32,500 nucleotides of DNA. Source: Actinomycetota bacterium. Lineage in GTDB: Bacteria; Actinomycetota; Geothermincolia; Fen-727; Anoxymicrobiaceae. The DNA lies in assembly GCA_020062425.1 (NCBI GenBank), contig JAGUWJ010000072.1, forward strand, positions 1-32,500, given 5' to 3'. The stretch's first letter is position 1. Each line of letters starts with the position of its first letter. A model generated the notes under the pieces. The model was given only the letters and a program-made list of their open reading frames with translations, did not search any database and was not told where the DNA came from. A program made the translations under genes and the position numbers. This document shows positions 1 to 8,748 of the stretch, in pieces.

Positions 1-766
1 ACACCCCGGCGATGAGATTTGTGCCATCGGCATCGGAGGCGCAACAGTACCAGGATTTGTCCACGTCTCCAGCGGGCCGACATTCTGTCCACGTTGCGCC
101 GCCGTCAGCGGATGTATAAAGCCTTCCGTTCCAAGTCCCGGCTATGAGATTCGTGCCGTCAGAGTCGGAGGCGCAACAGTACCACCCGGCGTTTACATCC
201 CCCGCTGGTCGCGCTTCCGTCCACTCGATAACAGTCTCTTCCTCAAAACTATCATTCACCCCGAGGCCCGGCCCCACCGCTTCGATCTCCGTCCACTCTC
301 CCTCGGACCCCTTCTCGGAAAGAAGAGTTCCAGAGACGATGCCGATGCTGGCCGTCTCATTCCCTCGCGCCCAGATCTTGTCATCGTCGATCTCGGCCGC
401 AGGAGCACACTTGAAGTACCGGTTGTCCGTCTCACCCGTTGGGATCCAGAGGAGGTATATCTCCTCCCTCCTCATCTCGTCGGCCAGGGCCGCCGCCTTG
501 GTCCTCATGTCGGCGGGAGTAGTGCCGATAACCTTGATCGAGAGAGGTACCTCCACTGACTCATGCTTTCCCGCGCCCACCACGTACCTCTGGCCGTCTC
601 TCAAAGGACTGTCGTTATAAACCCCGCGTTTCACCGCAGGTCGAGGTCTGAAGGTGTCGAGCATGATGGCGTAGGTGGCCCCGTCGTTGATGTCCAGAAG
701 GACACTGCCCGAGACACCGTCGGTCCGGTAGTACTCTTCGTCAATGAACTTCAAGGTTATCGTCAT
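1..766 (-). CDS. Distal tail-like (Dit-like) protein with C-terminal Asp-box repeats; truncated at left window edge
   Basis: Not in ORF track because it runs off the edge. ATG at 766 overlaps the tape-measure stop (763-765). Minus translation MTITLKFIDEEYYRTDGVSG...IEWTEARPAGDVNAGWYCCASDSDGTNLIAGTWNGRLYTSADGGATWTE... is open to position 1; SADGGATW matches an Asp-box. Confidence 0.8.
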   Translation of the reverse strand, partial: MTITLKFIDEEYYRTDGVSGSVLLDINDGATYAIMLDTFRPRPAVKRGVYNDSPLRDGQRYVVGAGKHESVEVPLSIKVIGTTPADMRTKAAALADEMRREEIYLLWIPTGETDNRYFKCAPAAEIDDDKIWARGNETASIGIVSGTLLSEKGSEGEWTEIEAVGPGLGVNDSFEEETVIEWTEARPAGDVNAGWYCCASDSDGTNLIAGTWNGRLYTSADGGATWTECRPAGDVDKSWYCCASDADGTNLIAGV

Positions 767-3087
767 CTGATTCTCCTTGGGGCCATTCCCCCGGACAAGC
801 GGCCGCGACGGAAGAGTTTGTTCACAGTGAGTTCCACCAGGCGGTCGGAGTCGTAGTCGGGGGAGACAGAGTGGAGGTGAATATCGCCGATGGACAGGCT
901 GCCACCCGGCTGATATGTACCTGAGTTGATAGCGTTCATGAAGTCAAGGCCGTATTTCTGCACCGCCGCCTTGCGCTGCATATACTCGCCGCCTTCAGCA
1001 ACTATGTTCACGTTGCCAAGACCCCTTATCAAACCTCCAACATGCTTCCACTCCGGTATGTACGGAATGTCCTTCAAGGGATTCAGGATGTTCATGCCCC
1101 GGATGGCAAGGTTGATGCCCTTGATCAATCCGTTAACCGCTTCTCTCACCACTCCGACTATTCCATCCCAAACGCCGCTCCATACTTCCGCGATACCATC
1201 CCAAATAGTCTTGACAACACTGACCAGAGGATCGATCACCGTATGCCACGCCAAGACCAGAGCATCCCAGACTCCAGTTACCACTCCCTTGATGCCGCCC
1301 CACACGGTGTTCCAGATCCCGGAGAGAGCATCCCAGATTCCCGTGACCAACGCCTTGAACGGTTGCCAGATGGTGTTGAAGATCGAGACGATGGCATTCC
1401 AGGCGTTCCTGAGTATGAGCTTAACCGTGTTCCAGGCCAGCTTCATCGCTTCCTTTACGACACGGAGCCACAATGTGAAGTAAGACTTGAGGCCGTTCCA
1501 GATCCCTTTGGCCACACTTACTATCACTCGCCAGATCCCGGTGATGATGGACTTGATCGAGTTCCACACTCCACGGAAAGCGTTGCGAACAGCATTGAGC
1601 ATGGTCCTGAAGTAGAGCTTGATACCCTCCCAGATCACCTTCGCCAATCCGGTGATCGCGTTCCACGCAATGGCGAGAAGGTTCTTTATCGCGTTCCACG
1701 CCGCTTTGAAGATTCCCTTGATGGCATTCCAGACTCCGAGGAAGATGTTCTTGATGCCCTGCCACAACATCTTCCAGTCGCCGGTGAAGATGGCCTTGAA
1801 GACCTGGAAGATCCCCTTGATCACCTGGAACGCAGACTTGACAGTGTTCCAAATCAACTTGAAGGCGGTAACTATCACGTTCCAGATCTGCTTGCCGAAC
1901 CGGTTCCAGATGGCCATGATGATCCTGACCGCCGTGGAGATGGTGTTGCGAATCCCATTGAAGACGCTGACGATGATCTCCCGGGTCCTTTTGAACGCGC
2001 CGCCGCCGGTCTGGAGCTTGTTGATGAACTGCGAGACCCACTTAACAGCAGAGATCAAACCCTTGACGGCCCAGTTGAGAGCGATGAAGAGGCCCTTGCC
2101 GAGGGGCTGGAGGATGACCTTCGCGTTGTTCCCAAGGATCTTCATCCGGTCGCCGAAAGTGAGCGTCTCATCTGCGGCCTTGTTGATGGTCTCCTTGGAA
2201 CCAGCCAGAGACTTCTTCAGGTCATCAATCTCGAGACGTCCCTCGCGTATTGCGCCTGCCATATTGGAGGCAGCCTTAGCGCCGAAGTACTCACTGGCGA
2301 TCACAATCGCCTCGGTTTCGGTCTTGGCCCCCTTTATGCTGCCTACCATCTCATCCCACGCCGCTCCCATGTCAGGAACGCCGCCCTTCGCAAGATTCAC
2401 GGAGGAGCGGTTAAGCGAAGCGAGGAGCATGTCGAGGTTGACGCCCTCCTTCTCCCACTTGCCGACCATCGCAGCCGAGGACTCAAAGTCAAATCCCAAC
2501 TGCCGGAGAGGGACGCCCGCCTTAGTGATCTTCTCGGAGAGCGTGCCGACACCGATGCCTGTGGACTGGGAGACTTTGTAAAGGTAATCGAGAGCGCCTC
2601 CCTGATCCTTCGTGGCGATAGACCAGTCGCCGAATGCGCGAGTGGTCTGCTGGATCAGGGCGTTCACGTCCTCGCCGGTGACGCGGCTGAGGTTGAGCAT
2701 CTGCTCGGTGAGATCTTCGAGGGGCTTGCCGGTGAGACCGAGGCGGGTGTTCATGTCCGCGATCGCGCTACCTACGGTCGCGAAGTTCTGCGGGACATCC
2801 TTGCCGACGTTCTTCATCGAGCCGGTAAGGTCTTTGAGGGCTTCGCCGGTAGCGCCTGTGCCCTGGCGGATCGCTCGCGTGCCGGCACCGATATCCTTGG
2901 CGGCGTCGACGGCAAACTTGCCGATGAACACCGCGGCCGCGCCGATACCTGCGGCGATCATGGTCCCGACGTTCGAGAACATGCTAGTGAGCCTGGCCGA
3001 GAGCCCTCCGATCGGACCCATGGCCCCGCTGAGCGCCGCGGTGTCCGCTCCTACTGCAACTGTGAGGCGTTCGACTTCGTTACCCAT
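763..3087 (-). CDS. Phage tail tape measure protein
   Basis: 774 aa, position after tail chaperones, hydrophobic helices and a long run of Trp-periodic repeats (IWNAIKGIFKAAWNAIKNLL...). Confidence 0.95.
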   Translation of the reverse strand: MGNEVERLTVAVGADTAALSGAMGPIGGLSARLTSMFSNVGTMIAAGIGAAAVFIGKFAVDAAKDIGAGTRAIRQGTGATGEALKDLTGSMKNVGKDVPQNFATVGSAIADMNTRLGLTGKPLEDLTEQMLNLSRVTGEDVNALIQQTTRAFGDWSIATKDQGGALDYLYKVSQSTGIGVGTLSEKITKAGVPLRQLGFDFESSAAMVGKWEKEGVNLDMLLASLNRSSVNLAKGGVPDMGAAWDEMVGSIKGAKTETEAIVIASEYFGAKAASNMAGAIREGRLEIDDLKKSLAGSKETINKAADETLTFGDRMKILGNNAKVILQPLGKGLFIALNWAVKGLISAVKWVSQFINKLQTGGGAFKRTREIIVSVFNGIRNTISTAVRIIMAIWNRFGKQIWNVIVTAFKLIWNTVKSAFQVIKGIFQVFKAIFTGDWKMLWQGIKNIFLGVWNAIKGIFKAAWNAIKNLLAIAWNAITGLAKVIWEGIKLYFRTMLNAVRNAFRGVWNSIKSIITGIWRVIVSVAKGIWNGLKSYFTLWLRVVKEAMKLAWNTVKLILRNAWNAIVSIFNTIWQPFKALVTGIWDALSGIWNTVWGGIKGVVTGVWDALVLAWHTVIDPLVSVVKTIWDGIAEVWSGVWDGIVGVVREAVNGLIKGINLAIRGMNILNPLKDIPYIPEWKHVGGLIRGLGNVNIVAEGGEYMQRKAAVQKYGLDFMNAINSGTYQPGGSLSIGDIHLHSVSPDYDSDRLVELTVNKLFRRGRLSGGMAPRRIR

Positions 3088-3424
3088 CGTTGATGTTCAC
3101 CGTTCCGCCGCAGATGTCGTTGATGGCCGTAATGACCAGAAGCATGTCCTCGATTGGCATATCCCGGCAGGGGAGCTCGAGCATAAGGAAATCCTCCACG
3201 CGATAGGGACGTGGGCGCTTTTTCGGGTCGCGGTTGGCATTGGCAAGGAGACAGATAAGCCGCGCGTCCCGCACGTCCTCGAGGCGCGCCAGGGCGAGGT
3301 ACTGCTCCACGAGTGCGTCATACTCTACCGGCGCGAGGTCCCAGAACGCAGCCTCGCTCAGGCCGAGGCAGATTCGTCCGAAGCTCCAGAGCTCGAGCCA
3401 GTTGGGCTCGCCGGCGCTTTTGGG
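3080..3424 (-). CDS. Tail assembly chaperone T-frame, expressed as a -1 frameshift extension of the upstream G ORF
   Basis: T frame is open from the slippery site at 3418-3424 (PKSAGEPNWLELWSFGRICLGLSEAAFWDLAPVEYDALVEQYLALARLEDV...) through the listed 76 aa ORF (3080-3310, GTG start). Confidence 0.85.
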   Translation of the reverse strand, partial: PKSAGEPNWLELWSFGRICLGLSEAAFWDLAPVEYDALVEQYLALARLEDVRDARLICLLANANRDPKKRPRPYRVEDFLMLELPCRDMPIEDMLLVITAINDICGGTVNINDG

Positions 3425-3717
3425 CCGCCGCCTGCCTCCGGAGTAGAGGCCCCGATTAGGGTCAGGAGTTTCTCCGTATACTCCTCGAGGTTCGCCACAT
3501 GGAACAGGTCATCGGCCTGCTCCTGGGTGAGCTCTTTGTCCTCCACTCGCAACGTGAGATAGAGAAGCACGGTCACCTCGTCGAACGTCATGTTTTCGTC
3601 GATGTCGGTGATGGACTTCCCTGTGTGCTCCTTGAACTTCTTCGCCACGCCGAAGGTGAACTGCATCTTGCGTGGCTTGTCTAGCATGATCTCGACAAAG
3701 GGTGCTGCTTCTCCCAT
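3358..3717 (-). CDS. Tail assembly chaperone (gpG-like)
   Basis: 119 aa ORF between major tail protein and tape measure; contains CCCAAAA slippery heptamer in the correct phase. Confidence 0.9.
   Translation of the reverse strand: MGEAAPFVEIMLDKPRKMQFTFGVAKKFKEHTGKSITDIDENMTFDEVTVLLYLTLRVEDKELTQEQADDLFHVANLEEYTEKLLTLIGASTPEAGGGPKAPASPTGSSSGASDESASA
3418..3424 (-). promoter_or_regulatory. -1 programmed ribosomal frameshift slippery site (C CCA AAA)
   Basis: Minus strand GGC CCA AAA GCG in the G frame; a -1 slip gives CCC AAA AGC, the open T frame. Confidence 0.85.
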
Positions 3718-3732
3718 GTGTGAATCCTCCTT

Positions 3733-4464
3733 TTATGCAGCCCTGGTCAGATGCACCGTGTAGGTCTTGGCCGTCTTGCCGGTCTCCTTGACCTGGATCG
3801 TGGCAGTGGTTATCGAACCTGCCGCGCCCAGGGTAATCGCGCTTGACGCGTTGCCGCTCGCGACGACCTGCGATGCGCCGTTGGCGGTGATGGTGATGAC
3901 ACCCGCCGAAGCTGTCGGGGTTATGGTGACCGATGAGACGCCGGTGACGATGTCCGCCACGTACGTGTAGACACTGCCAGATGCGGCCGGGACCAGCAGC
4001 GTACCCGCGCCGGAGACCGAGAAGAACGGTGTGGTCAGGCCCGTCGACGCCGTGATGTTGAGCGTTGGCTGGCCGGATATCTCTACCTCGGCTTCCCAGG
4101 TAAGCTTGCCGTCCACTGGCATCGAGCCGATCTTGAAGTGCGTCACCAGGGCTGAGAATTGCCAGCTTGCGCCGACCGCCGACGGAAAGACGATCTCGAA
4201 GTTCTGGAGGGTCTTCGCCTCCATGTCGGTTTTCATGCCGATCTGACCAAGGGTGTTCCCGGGGAGGAAATTGCCCTCGAGGGAAACGCTTCCACCCTCG
4301 AGGACGGTGCCGATCTTCTCCCTGTAGCCACCCGGCGACTCGTGGCTGGTCACGTCCTCGGTCTCCAGGGTGAGGTCTATGTCCCCGACGCTGGTCAGCT
4401 CGCCGATGGCGTTACCGTTGCGAAGGAACTGGACCCCGAATGCCGCTTTTGCTTCCGTAACCAT
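3733..4464 (-). CDS. Major tail protein with C-terminal cadherin-like beta-sandwich domain
   Basis: N-terminal tail-tube-like sequence (EDVTSHESPGGYREKIGTVLEGGSVSLEGNF); C-terminus SVYTYVADIVTGVSSVTITPTAS...KTYTVHLTRAA resembles the Cadherin-like beta-sandwich family. Confidence 0.85.
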   Translation of the reverse strand: MVTEAKAAFGVQFLRNGNAIGELTSVGDIDLTLETEDVTSHESPGGYREKIGTVLEGGSVSLEGNFLPGNTLGQIGMKTDMEAKTLQNFEIVFPSAVGASWQFSALVTHFKIGSMPVDGKLTWEAEVEISGQPTLNITASTGLTTPFFSVSGAGTLLVPAASGSVYTYVADIVTGVSSVTITPTASAGVITITANGASQVVASGNASSAITLGAAGSITTATIQVKETGKTAKTYTVHLTRAA

Positions 4465-4480
4465 ATCTGCCTCCTTGCAC

Positions 4481-4505
4481 TAAAAAACCGCCCCTGTAGG
4501 CGGTT
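4481..4505 (-). terminator. Intrinsic terminator/attenuator upstream of the major tail gene
   Basis: Minus strand AACCGCC-TACAGG-GGCGGTT followed by a run of T (TTTTTTA including stem T). Confidence 0.85.
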
Positions 4506-4531
4506 CTGCCGTCGCTGGCCTCCTGTCGGAG

Positions 4532-4897
4532 TCAGCCTCCCTTGAATTTCTCCTTGATAGCTTCCACGATCCGGTCCTTATTCTCGATCAGGGCAGGCCG
4601 CAAATAGGGCCAGGCGGCCATCTTCTTCGTGCCCAGCTCGCCGAAATAACCGTGGAACGCTTTCGGGCCCACAGCTACAAAGCAGCGGCCCGCGCCCTTC
4701 TCGACCGTGCGATGGTCGATGGACTCGGCAAGCTCGCCCGACTTCTTGCGGACTCGCGATTTCGCCTCCTCTTCAACTATCATCGCCCCGGCTGTCGCCG
4801 CTTCTTCGAGGCGGTCCTCATATCCATCCATGCGCCTCTGCAAAGATGCCACGAGAGCGGGCACGCCTTGCAGCGAACACCAATTGCTGCCGCTCAT
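4532..4897 (-). CDS. HK97 gp10-like tail-completion/minor tail protein
   Basis: 121 aa; EEEAKSRVRKKSGELAESI... FVAVGPKAFHGYFGELGTKKMAAWPYLRPAL pattern typical of HK97 gp10 family. Confidence 0.85.
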   Translation of the reverse strand: MSGSNWCSLQGVPALVASLQRRMDGYEDRLEEAATAGAMIVEEEAKSRVRKKSGELAESIDHRTVEKGAGRCFVAVGPKAFHGYFGELGTKKMAAWPYLRPALIENKDRIVEAIKEKFKGG

Positions 4898-4900
4898 CTT

Positions 4901-5302
4901 CTACTCCGTGTGCCAGAACTTCACGGTCACCACGACGCAGGCTTCCCGCGAGTCAGGGTTGTCCGGATCTTCATGGTCCAGGTCAAACCCTCCAGTCACG
5001 AGCGCGACCTGCACTTCCTCGCCGGCGATTGTGCCCTCGTAGCAATCGAGGGCGTCACCCGCAGCCTTCGCCAGGGCGCTCGCCGCGGTGTAGTTCGCCC
5101 CCCAGCAGCGCACGTCGAAATAGCGCTCGCCCAGATGCGAGGGGCCAGAATGAGACTTGTGCCGTCTCCTGGCGAAACCCTGGTAAGCGATGGCCGGCAA
5201 CTCCGTATCCTGTGGCAGGCTGTTCGGATAGATGCGGTCATCAACCATCCCAGCCACAGCGCTGTCAGCCTCGAGGATTGCGACCAGGGCGTCCTCTATC
5301 AC
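4901..5302 (-). CDS. Tail completion protein (DUF3168-like)
   Basis: GTG start inside the listed 210 aa ORF: VIEDALVAILEADSAVAGMVDDRIYPNSLPQDTELPAIAYQ...; position between head-tail adaptor and gp10-like gene. Confidence 0.8.
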   Translation of the reverse strand: MIEDALVAILEADSAVAGMVDDRIYPNSLPQDTELPAIAYQGFARRRHKSHSGPSHLGERYFDVRCWGANYTAASALAKAAGDALDCYEGTIAGEEVQVALVTGGFDLDHEDPDNPDSREACVVVTVKFWHTE

Positions 5303-5616
5303 AGCGCCTCCTGACAGACCAGCACAAGCTCCCGATCCCGTTCGTCCTTGTTGACGATGCTCTCGATGTTGAAGACGCGAGTGCCGAAGAGCACACGCAT
5401 GGAGGTGTCGAGTCCGGGGCGGTAGCGGGTGGTTATCAGGTGAGAGGCCGCTGCCTTGAGCATGTCCTCCGAGACGTATTCCTTCCCGCCGGTCGGCGCT
5501 ACGGACGCCCAGACTGTCGTGACGGTTACCCATGTGCGCGTGATCTCCCCGTCGGATCCCCTTGTCTCGGCGCTTGCCTGCAGGCTAACCCGGTGCCTCA
5601 AGAGCCCCGCCCTCAT
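5299..5616 (-). CDS. Head-tail adaptor / head closure protein
   Basis: 105 aa; LLRHRVSLQ...WASVAPTGGKEY...TTRYRPGLDTSMRVLF...FNIESIVNKDERDRELVLVC matches phage head-tail joining proteins. Confidence 0.9.
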   Translation of the reverse strand: MRAGLLRHRVSLQASAETRGSDGEITRTWVTVTTVWASVAPTGGKEYVSEDMLKAAASHLITTRYRPGLDTSMRVLFGTRVFNIESIVNKDERDRELVLVCQEAL

Positions 5617-6545
5617 GACTGCCTCAAGTCCCTGTATGGAGTGAGCAATGCCTCTACGGTGAACGGTAGCTCGGCCATTATCGTGCCTACCAGGACAGGT
5701 TCCCGGTGCTCATACATGTGCGCTGCCAAGAGGAGTATCGCCTGGCGTATCGGCTCTGGCACGTCGGCCGCCGCGTCTCCGTAGCCCGCCACGAACTCGA
5801 CGACTACCCCGGCGATCGGGCGCAGCGTCGTTGCCGGCCAGATCTGGGAATATTTCAGACCGATCCGGCCGCCGTATGTGTCGACGAAGTACACCGACAT
5901 GTCGAGCGTCGCCGCTGTGTCGTCTGTGTCGTAGTATGTGATGCTCGTGACTGACTGCACCGGCCCCCGGAACAGCGTGAACGGGTCGCCCGGCCACTTG
6001 TCGAGTACGCACTCCCAGGTCTGCGTGATGAGCGATCGCTGCAGGTACTCCTCCGCGCTCTTTCGCGCGACCGTAGTGAGCGTCTCGAGCATCGTCTCTT
6101 CCTGGGTGACGCTCATGCTCTTGACCACCGAGACGCCGAACTCGCAGGCCGCGGTTCCGACGGTCGCTACGGCACGGACATACCTGCGGGTGCCGGTATA
6201 GGCGAGCTCGTAGGTGGTGTTGTCGTTTGCCTCGGTGACGGCCGAGTACGCGCCTCCAGAGACGTCGGCCCAGGAGGTCCCGTTATCCGAGTGCTGCAGC
6301 TTGACGTTCACGGTGCCGCCTGTGCCGCAGGCCCCCGCCTCCAGTACCACCACCGCCTCGTATCCGAGGACGTCGACGGCGTTCCCCTGCAGGCTGTAGC
6401 CGGCGGCTATGACGTGAGAGCCGGGAGCTATCGACTGCTCAGAGGACACCGCGTCAGCGAACGTAGCAGCGTCCAGCCGCAGGTGGTCCTTGACCTCTGC
6501 CAGCGTGATTGGTTCGATTGCCGGCGCTGTCTTTAACGCGTACAC
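5613..6545 (-). CDS. Head-tail connector (HK97 gp6-like) with an internal beta-rich insertion
   Basis: PITLAEVKDHLRLD...(about 115 aa insert)...MLETLTTVARKSAEEYLQRSLITQTWECVLDKWPGDPFTLFRGPVQSVTSITYYD...PEPIRQAILLLAAHMYEHRE. Confidence 0.9.
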   Translation of the reverse strand: MYALKTAPAIEPITLAEVKDHLRLDAATFADAVSSEQSIAPGSHVIAAGYSLQGNAVDVLGYEAVVVLEAGACGTGGTVNVKLQHSDNGTSWADVSGGAYSAVTEANDNTTYELAYTGTRRYVRAVATVGTAACEFGVSVVKSMSVTQEETMLETLTTVARKSAEEYLQRSLITQTWECVLDKWPGDPFTLFRGPVQSVTSITYYDTDDTAATLDMSVYFVDTYGGRIGLKYSQIWPATTLRPIAGVVVEFVAGYGDAAADVPEPIRQAILLLAAHMYEHREPVLVGTIMAELPFTVEALLTPYRDLRQS

Positions 6546-6779
6546 TTATCGCTCCTCCGGGGCCGCCTCCGCGACCGCCTCTTCGACTTCCTGCCCGGCA
6601 CGCTTGCTCTTTGCTCGCTCCGCCTTCTTCTTCTTGGGTGCGGCGGCTTTCGGCTCCGTCTGGTCATCGGCCGCTCTCGCGACCCCGGACTCTATGAGCT
6701 CGGCTGCCTTCTCGGAAGGCATGGCCAGCACCTGGCCAGCGGATAGACCACTTTCGTCGGCCAGCATCTCGATCATCAT
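6546..6779 (-). CDS. Small virion-module protein with Lys/Ala-rich tail
   Basis: 77 aa ORF abutting the gp6-like gene in the structural operon. Confidence 0.7.
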   Translation of the reverse strand: MMIEMLADESGLSAGQVLAMPSEKAAELIESGVARAADDQTEPKAAAPKKKKAERAKSKRAGQEVEEAVAEAAPEER

Positions 6780-6794
6780 GTCGCGTTCACCTCC

Positions 6795-7172
6795 TCAGCG
6801 GATGTAGAGGTAGAGCACGCCTGTGTTCGCCGCGCCGGCGCCTGCTACGGAAACGGCCAGCTTACAACCGGCGGCGCCCGCCATTGAGGCCTCCAGGACG
6901 TTCTCCGTGTTAGCCGTGTCACGGTTCAGCAGGGCGCCCAAAGCGACGTCCACAGAGTCTGAATCGAGCACGGTGATGTCGTATAATGCCGTCGGAGCTT
7001 CAGCCCCGGAGCCCGGAATGGTAACGGCGCCGATCAGTCGCCCGCTATAAGCATGAGTCGTGCTACCGGACGCCGTGCCTTCGTCATCGCCGGTTCCCGA
7101 CGTCCAGGCACACTTGATCTTCTTCACCGAGGCAAACGTGGTCTCGGTGATGGTCATTGTTCCTGCGGCCAT
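6795..7172 (-). CDS. Putative virion structural protein
   Basis: 125 aa beta-rich ORF in the structural operon, GTGVLYLYIR C-terminus. Confidence 0.75.
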   Translation of the reverse strand: MAAGTMTITETTFASVKKIKCAWTSGTGDDEGTASGSTTHAYSGRLIGAVTIPGSGAEAPTALYDITVLDSDSVDVALGALLNRDTANTENVLEASMAGAAGCKLAVSVAGAGAANTGVLYLYIR

Positions 7173-7174
7173 GG

Positions 7175-7498
7175 TCAGCCTCCTACGAATTTCACGTACA
7201 GTGTGTAGTGGTCGTCGGTTAACATTTTGCGTTCGTCGAGTGCCGTAAGCTGCTCGCGGATTATCTCGGCCGCCTTCTCGCCCATGGAGATCTCCCTGGG
7301 CTTATCGGCCTCTGAGAGCCAGAAAGCCTGGCCACCCTCGACGCGCAGCTGTAGCGACTTGTGTTCCTCCTCCGTAAACGAAAGAGCTTCCTTCATCTCG
7401 CGCACGATTTTGAGCGTGGTGAAGTCGCCCTGGAACTGAGCGAGCACGTTGAGCAGCGTAATCCTCTCGAAGACGGTGAGCTCCACGTAGACCACCAC
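7175..7498 (-). CDS. Hypothetical phage protein
   Basis: 107 aa ORF tightly packed between structural genes. Confidence 0.7.
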   Translation of the reverse strand: MVVYVELTVFERITLLNVLAQFQGDFTTLKIVREMKEALSFTEEEHKSLQLRVEGGQAFWLSEADKPREISMGEKAAEIIREQLTALDERKMLTDDHYTLYVKFVGG

Positions 7499-8155
7499 TT
7501 ACGCATCCGACTTGACCAGGATGGAGTAGGCTACCCCTCCCAGCAGCACCTTGAGGTACTTGGAGGTAGCGCCCCCGGCCCCCGAATCGGCTATGCACCC
7601 GGTCGATGCATCGAGCGCTAGGTAAGCATCCCAGGTCCCGGCAACCGGGTTCGGCACGTGCATCACTACAGCCTTCCCCGTGTGAGTGCCTCCGAGGTCG
7701 TTCGAGCAGGCCATGAACGCCGAGGCGTAGTTGCTCGCCGCTATGGTCGCCCCGGAGGGCACGTCGACCATGCCACGCACGCCGGCGCAGCTGGAGACAG
7801 ACGCCCCGGAGACCTCGACGTAGCCGCGGACCCCGGAGAGGTAGCCGGTGGATGCCACGTTGGCTACCACCTTGCACTGGCCCAGGAGGCCCTGTACGGA
7901 GATGTCGCCGCTTGCTATCGCCTTAGCGAGCAGCACCCGCGAGCGCACCGTCTGGTAGGAGCCTGCGGTGAGCGCGGCCGCGCCATCGTCGGCGCAGATG
8001 TCCAGAGCTTTCGTGCGGCTCGAGGACAGCGCCATATTTGCAGCGTTCGCGGTGGACGAGGAGAACTCGCCTATGCAGACCGAGCCGCTGGACTGGCCGG
8101 AGTAGAAGATGAGGCTCCCGCTCGACCACTTCGATTTCACGTTGGTTACTGGCAT
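7499..8155 (-). CDS. Putative capsid decoration/structural protein
   Basis: 218 aa Ala/Ser/Gly-rich ORF next to capsid genes. Confidence 0.75.
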   Translation of the reverse strand: MPVTNVKSKWSSGSLIFYSGQSSGSVCIGEFSSSTANAANMALSSSRTKALDICADDGAAALTAGSYQTVRSRVLLAKAIASGDISVQGLLGQCKVVANVASTGYLSGVRGYVEVSGASVSSCAGVRGMVDVPSGATIAASNYASAFMACSNDLGGTHTGKAVVMHVPNPVAGTWDAYLALDASTGCIADSGAGGATSKYLKVLLGGVAYSILVKSDA

Positions 8156-8202
8156 ACCATACTCCCTTCGAGTTGACGCGGTGGTTCCGCGATAGGGTGG
8201 AC

Positions 8203-8228
8203 GGAGGGCCGCCCGGAGGCGGCCCTCC
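8203..8228. promoter_or_regulatory. Perfect 11-bp intergenic hairpin (no U-tract)
   Basis: GGAGGGCCGCC-CGGA-GGCGGCCCTCC in the gap between CDS 7499-8155 and 8250-8729. Confidence 0.75.
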
Positions 8229-8249
8229 TGTCAGTCTGGACTGGTTGAT

Positions 8250-8729
8250 TTACGCTATGGCCGTTGCGCTCTGGTCTCCTCGATACCTCGCGCCGGAGAG
8301 TACCGCCACTGCCGACACAAGCGTCGCCCCGCCGGGGGCGGACCACTTGAGCTCGATGCAGGGATACCCTTCCGAGAGCTCGGCGGCGTCGATCTCTATC
8401 ACGTAAGTGATGTTGTCGTTCGCCGAGACGTCGATCCCGGTGGCCGCCTCGGCCAGTGTCCGGGCGCCGAGCGTATCACCTGCTGCGGTGGTCTCCGCGT
8501 AGTAGTAGAAATCGATCGCGGTGTCGTTGGTCGGGGTGAAGTCGTCACACTCCTCGATCGTGATGTTGCCGGCGTCAGCGTTGGTCGACCCCGCCGTGAC
8601 GATGATCGTGGCGTGCGCATAGTTCTCCATCGAGAAGATGTCAGCGACGGTCGCCCCGCTAATCGACTGCGGAGGGAGGATGTTTACGACGTGGCACTCC
8701 TCGGCGACATTGATTCCCTTGGCTCCCAT
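8250..8729 (-). CDS. Putative capsid-associated structural protein
   Basis: 159 aa beta-rich ORF immediately downstream of the major capsid gene. Confidence 0.75.
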   Translation of the reverse strand: MGAKGINVAEECHVVNILPPQSISGATVADIFSMENYAHATIIVTAGSTNADAGNITIEECDDFTPTNDTAIDFYYYAETTAAGDTLGARTLAEAATGIDVSANDNITYVIEIDAAELSEGYPCIELKWSAPGGATLVSAVAVLSGARYRGDQSATAIA

Positions 8730-8748
8730 ATCACTTTCCTCCCTTCGT

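Noticed and set aside
1042-3093. 683 aa plus-strand ORF antisense to the tape measure gene
   Set aside because: Compositional artefact of a GC-rich gene opposite a clear tape measure; Asp/Pro-rich, no recognisable domain.
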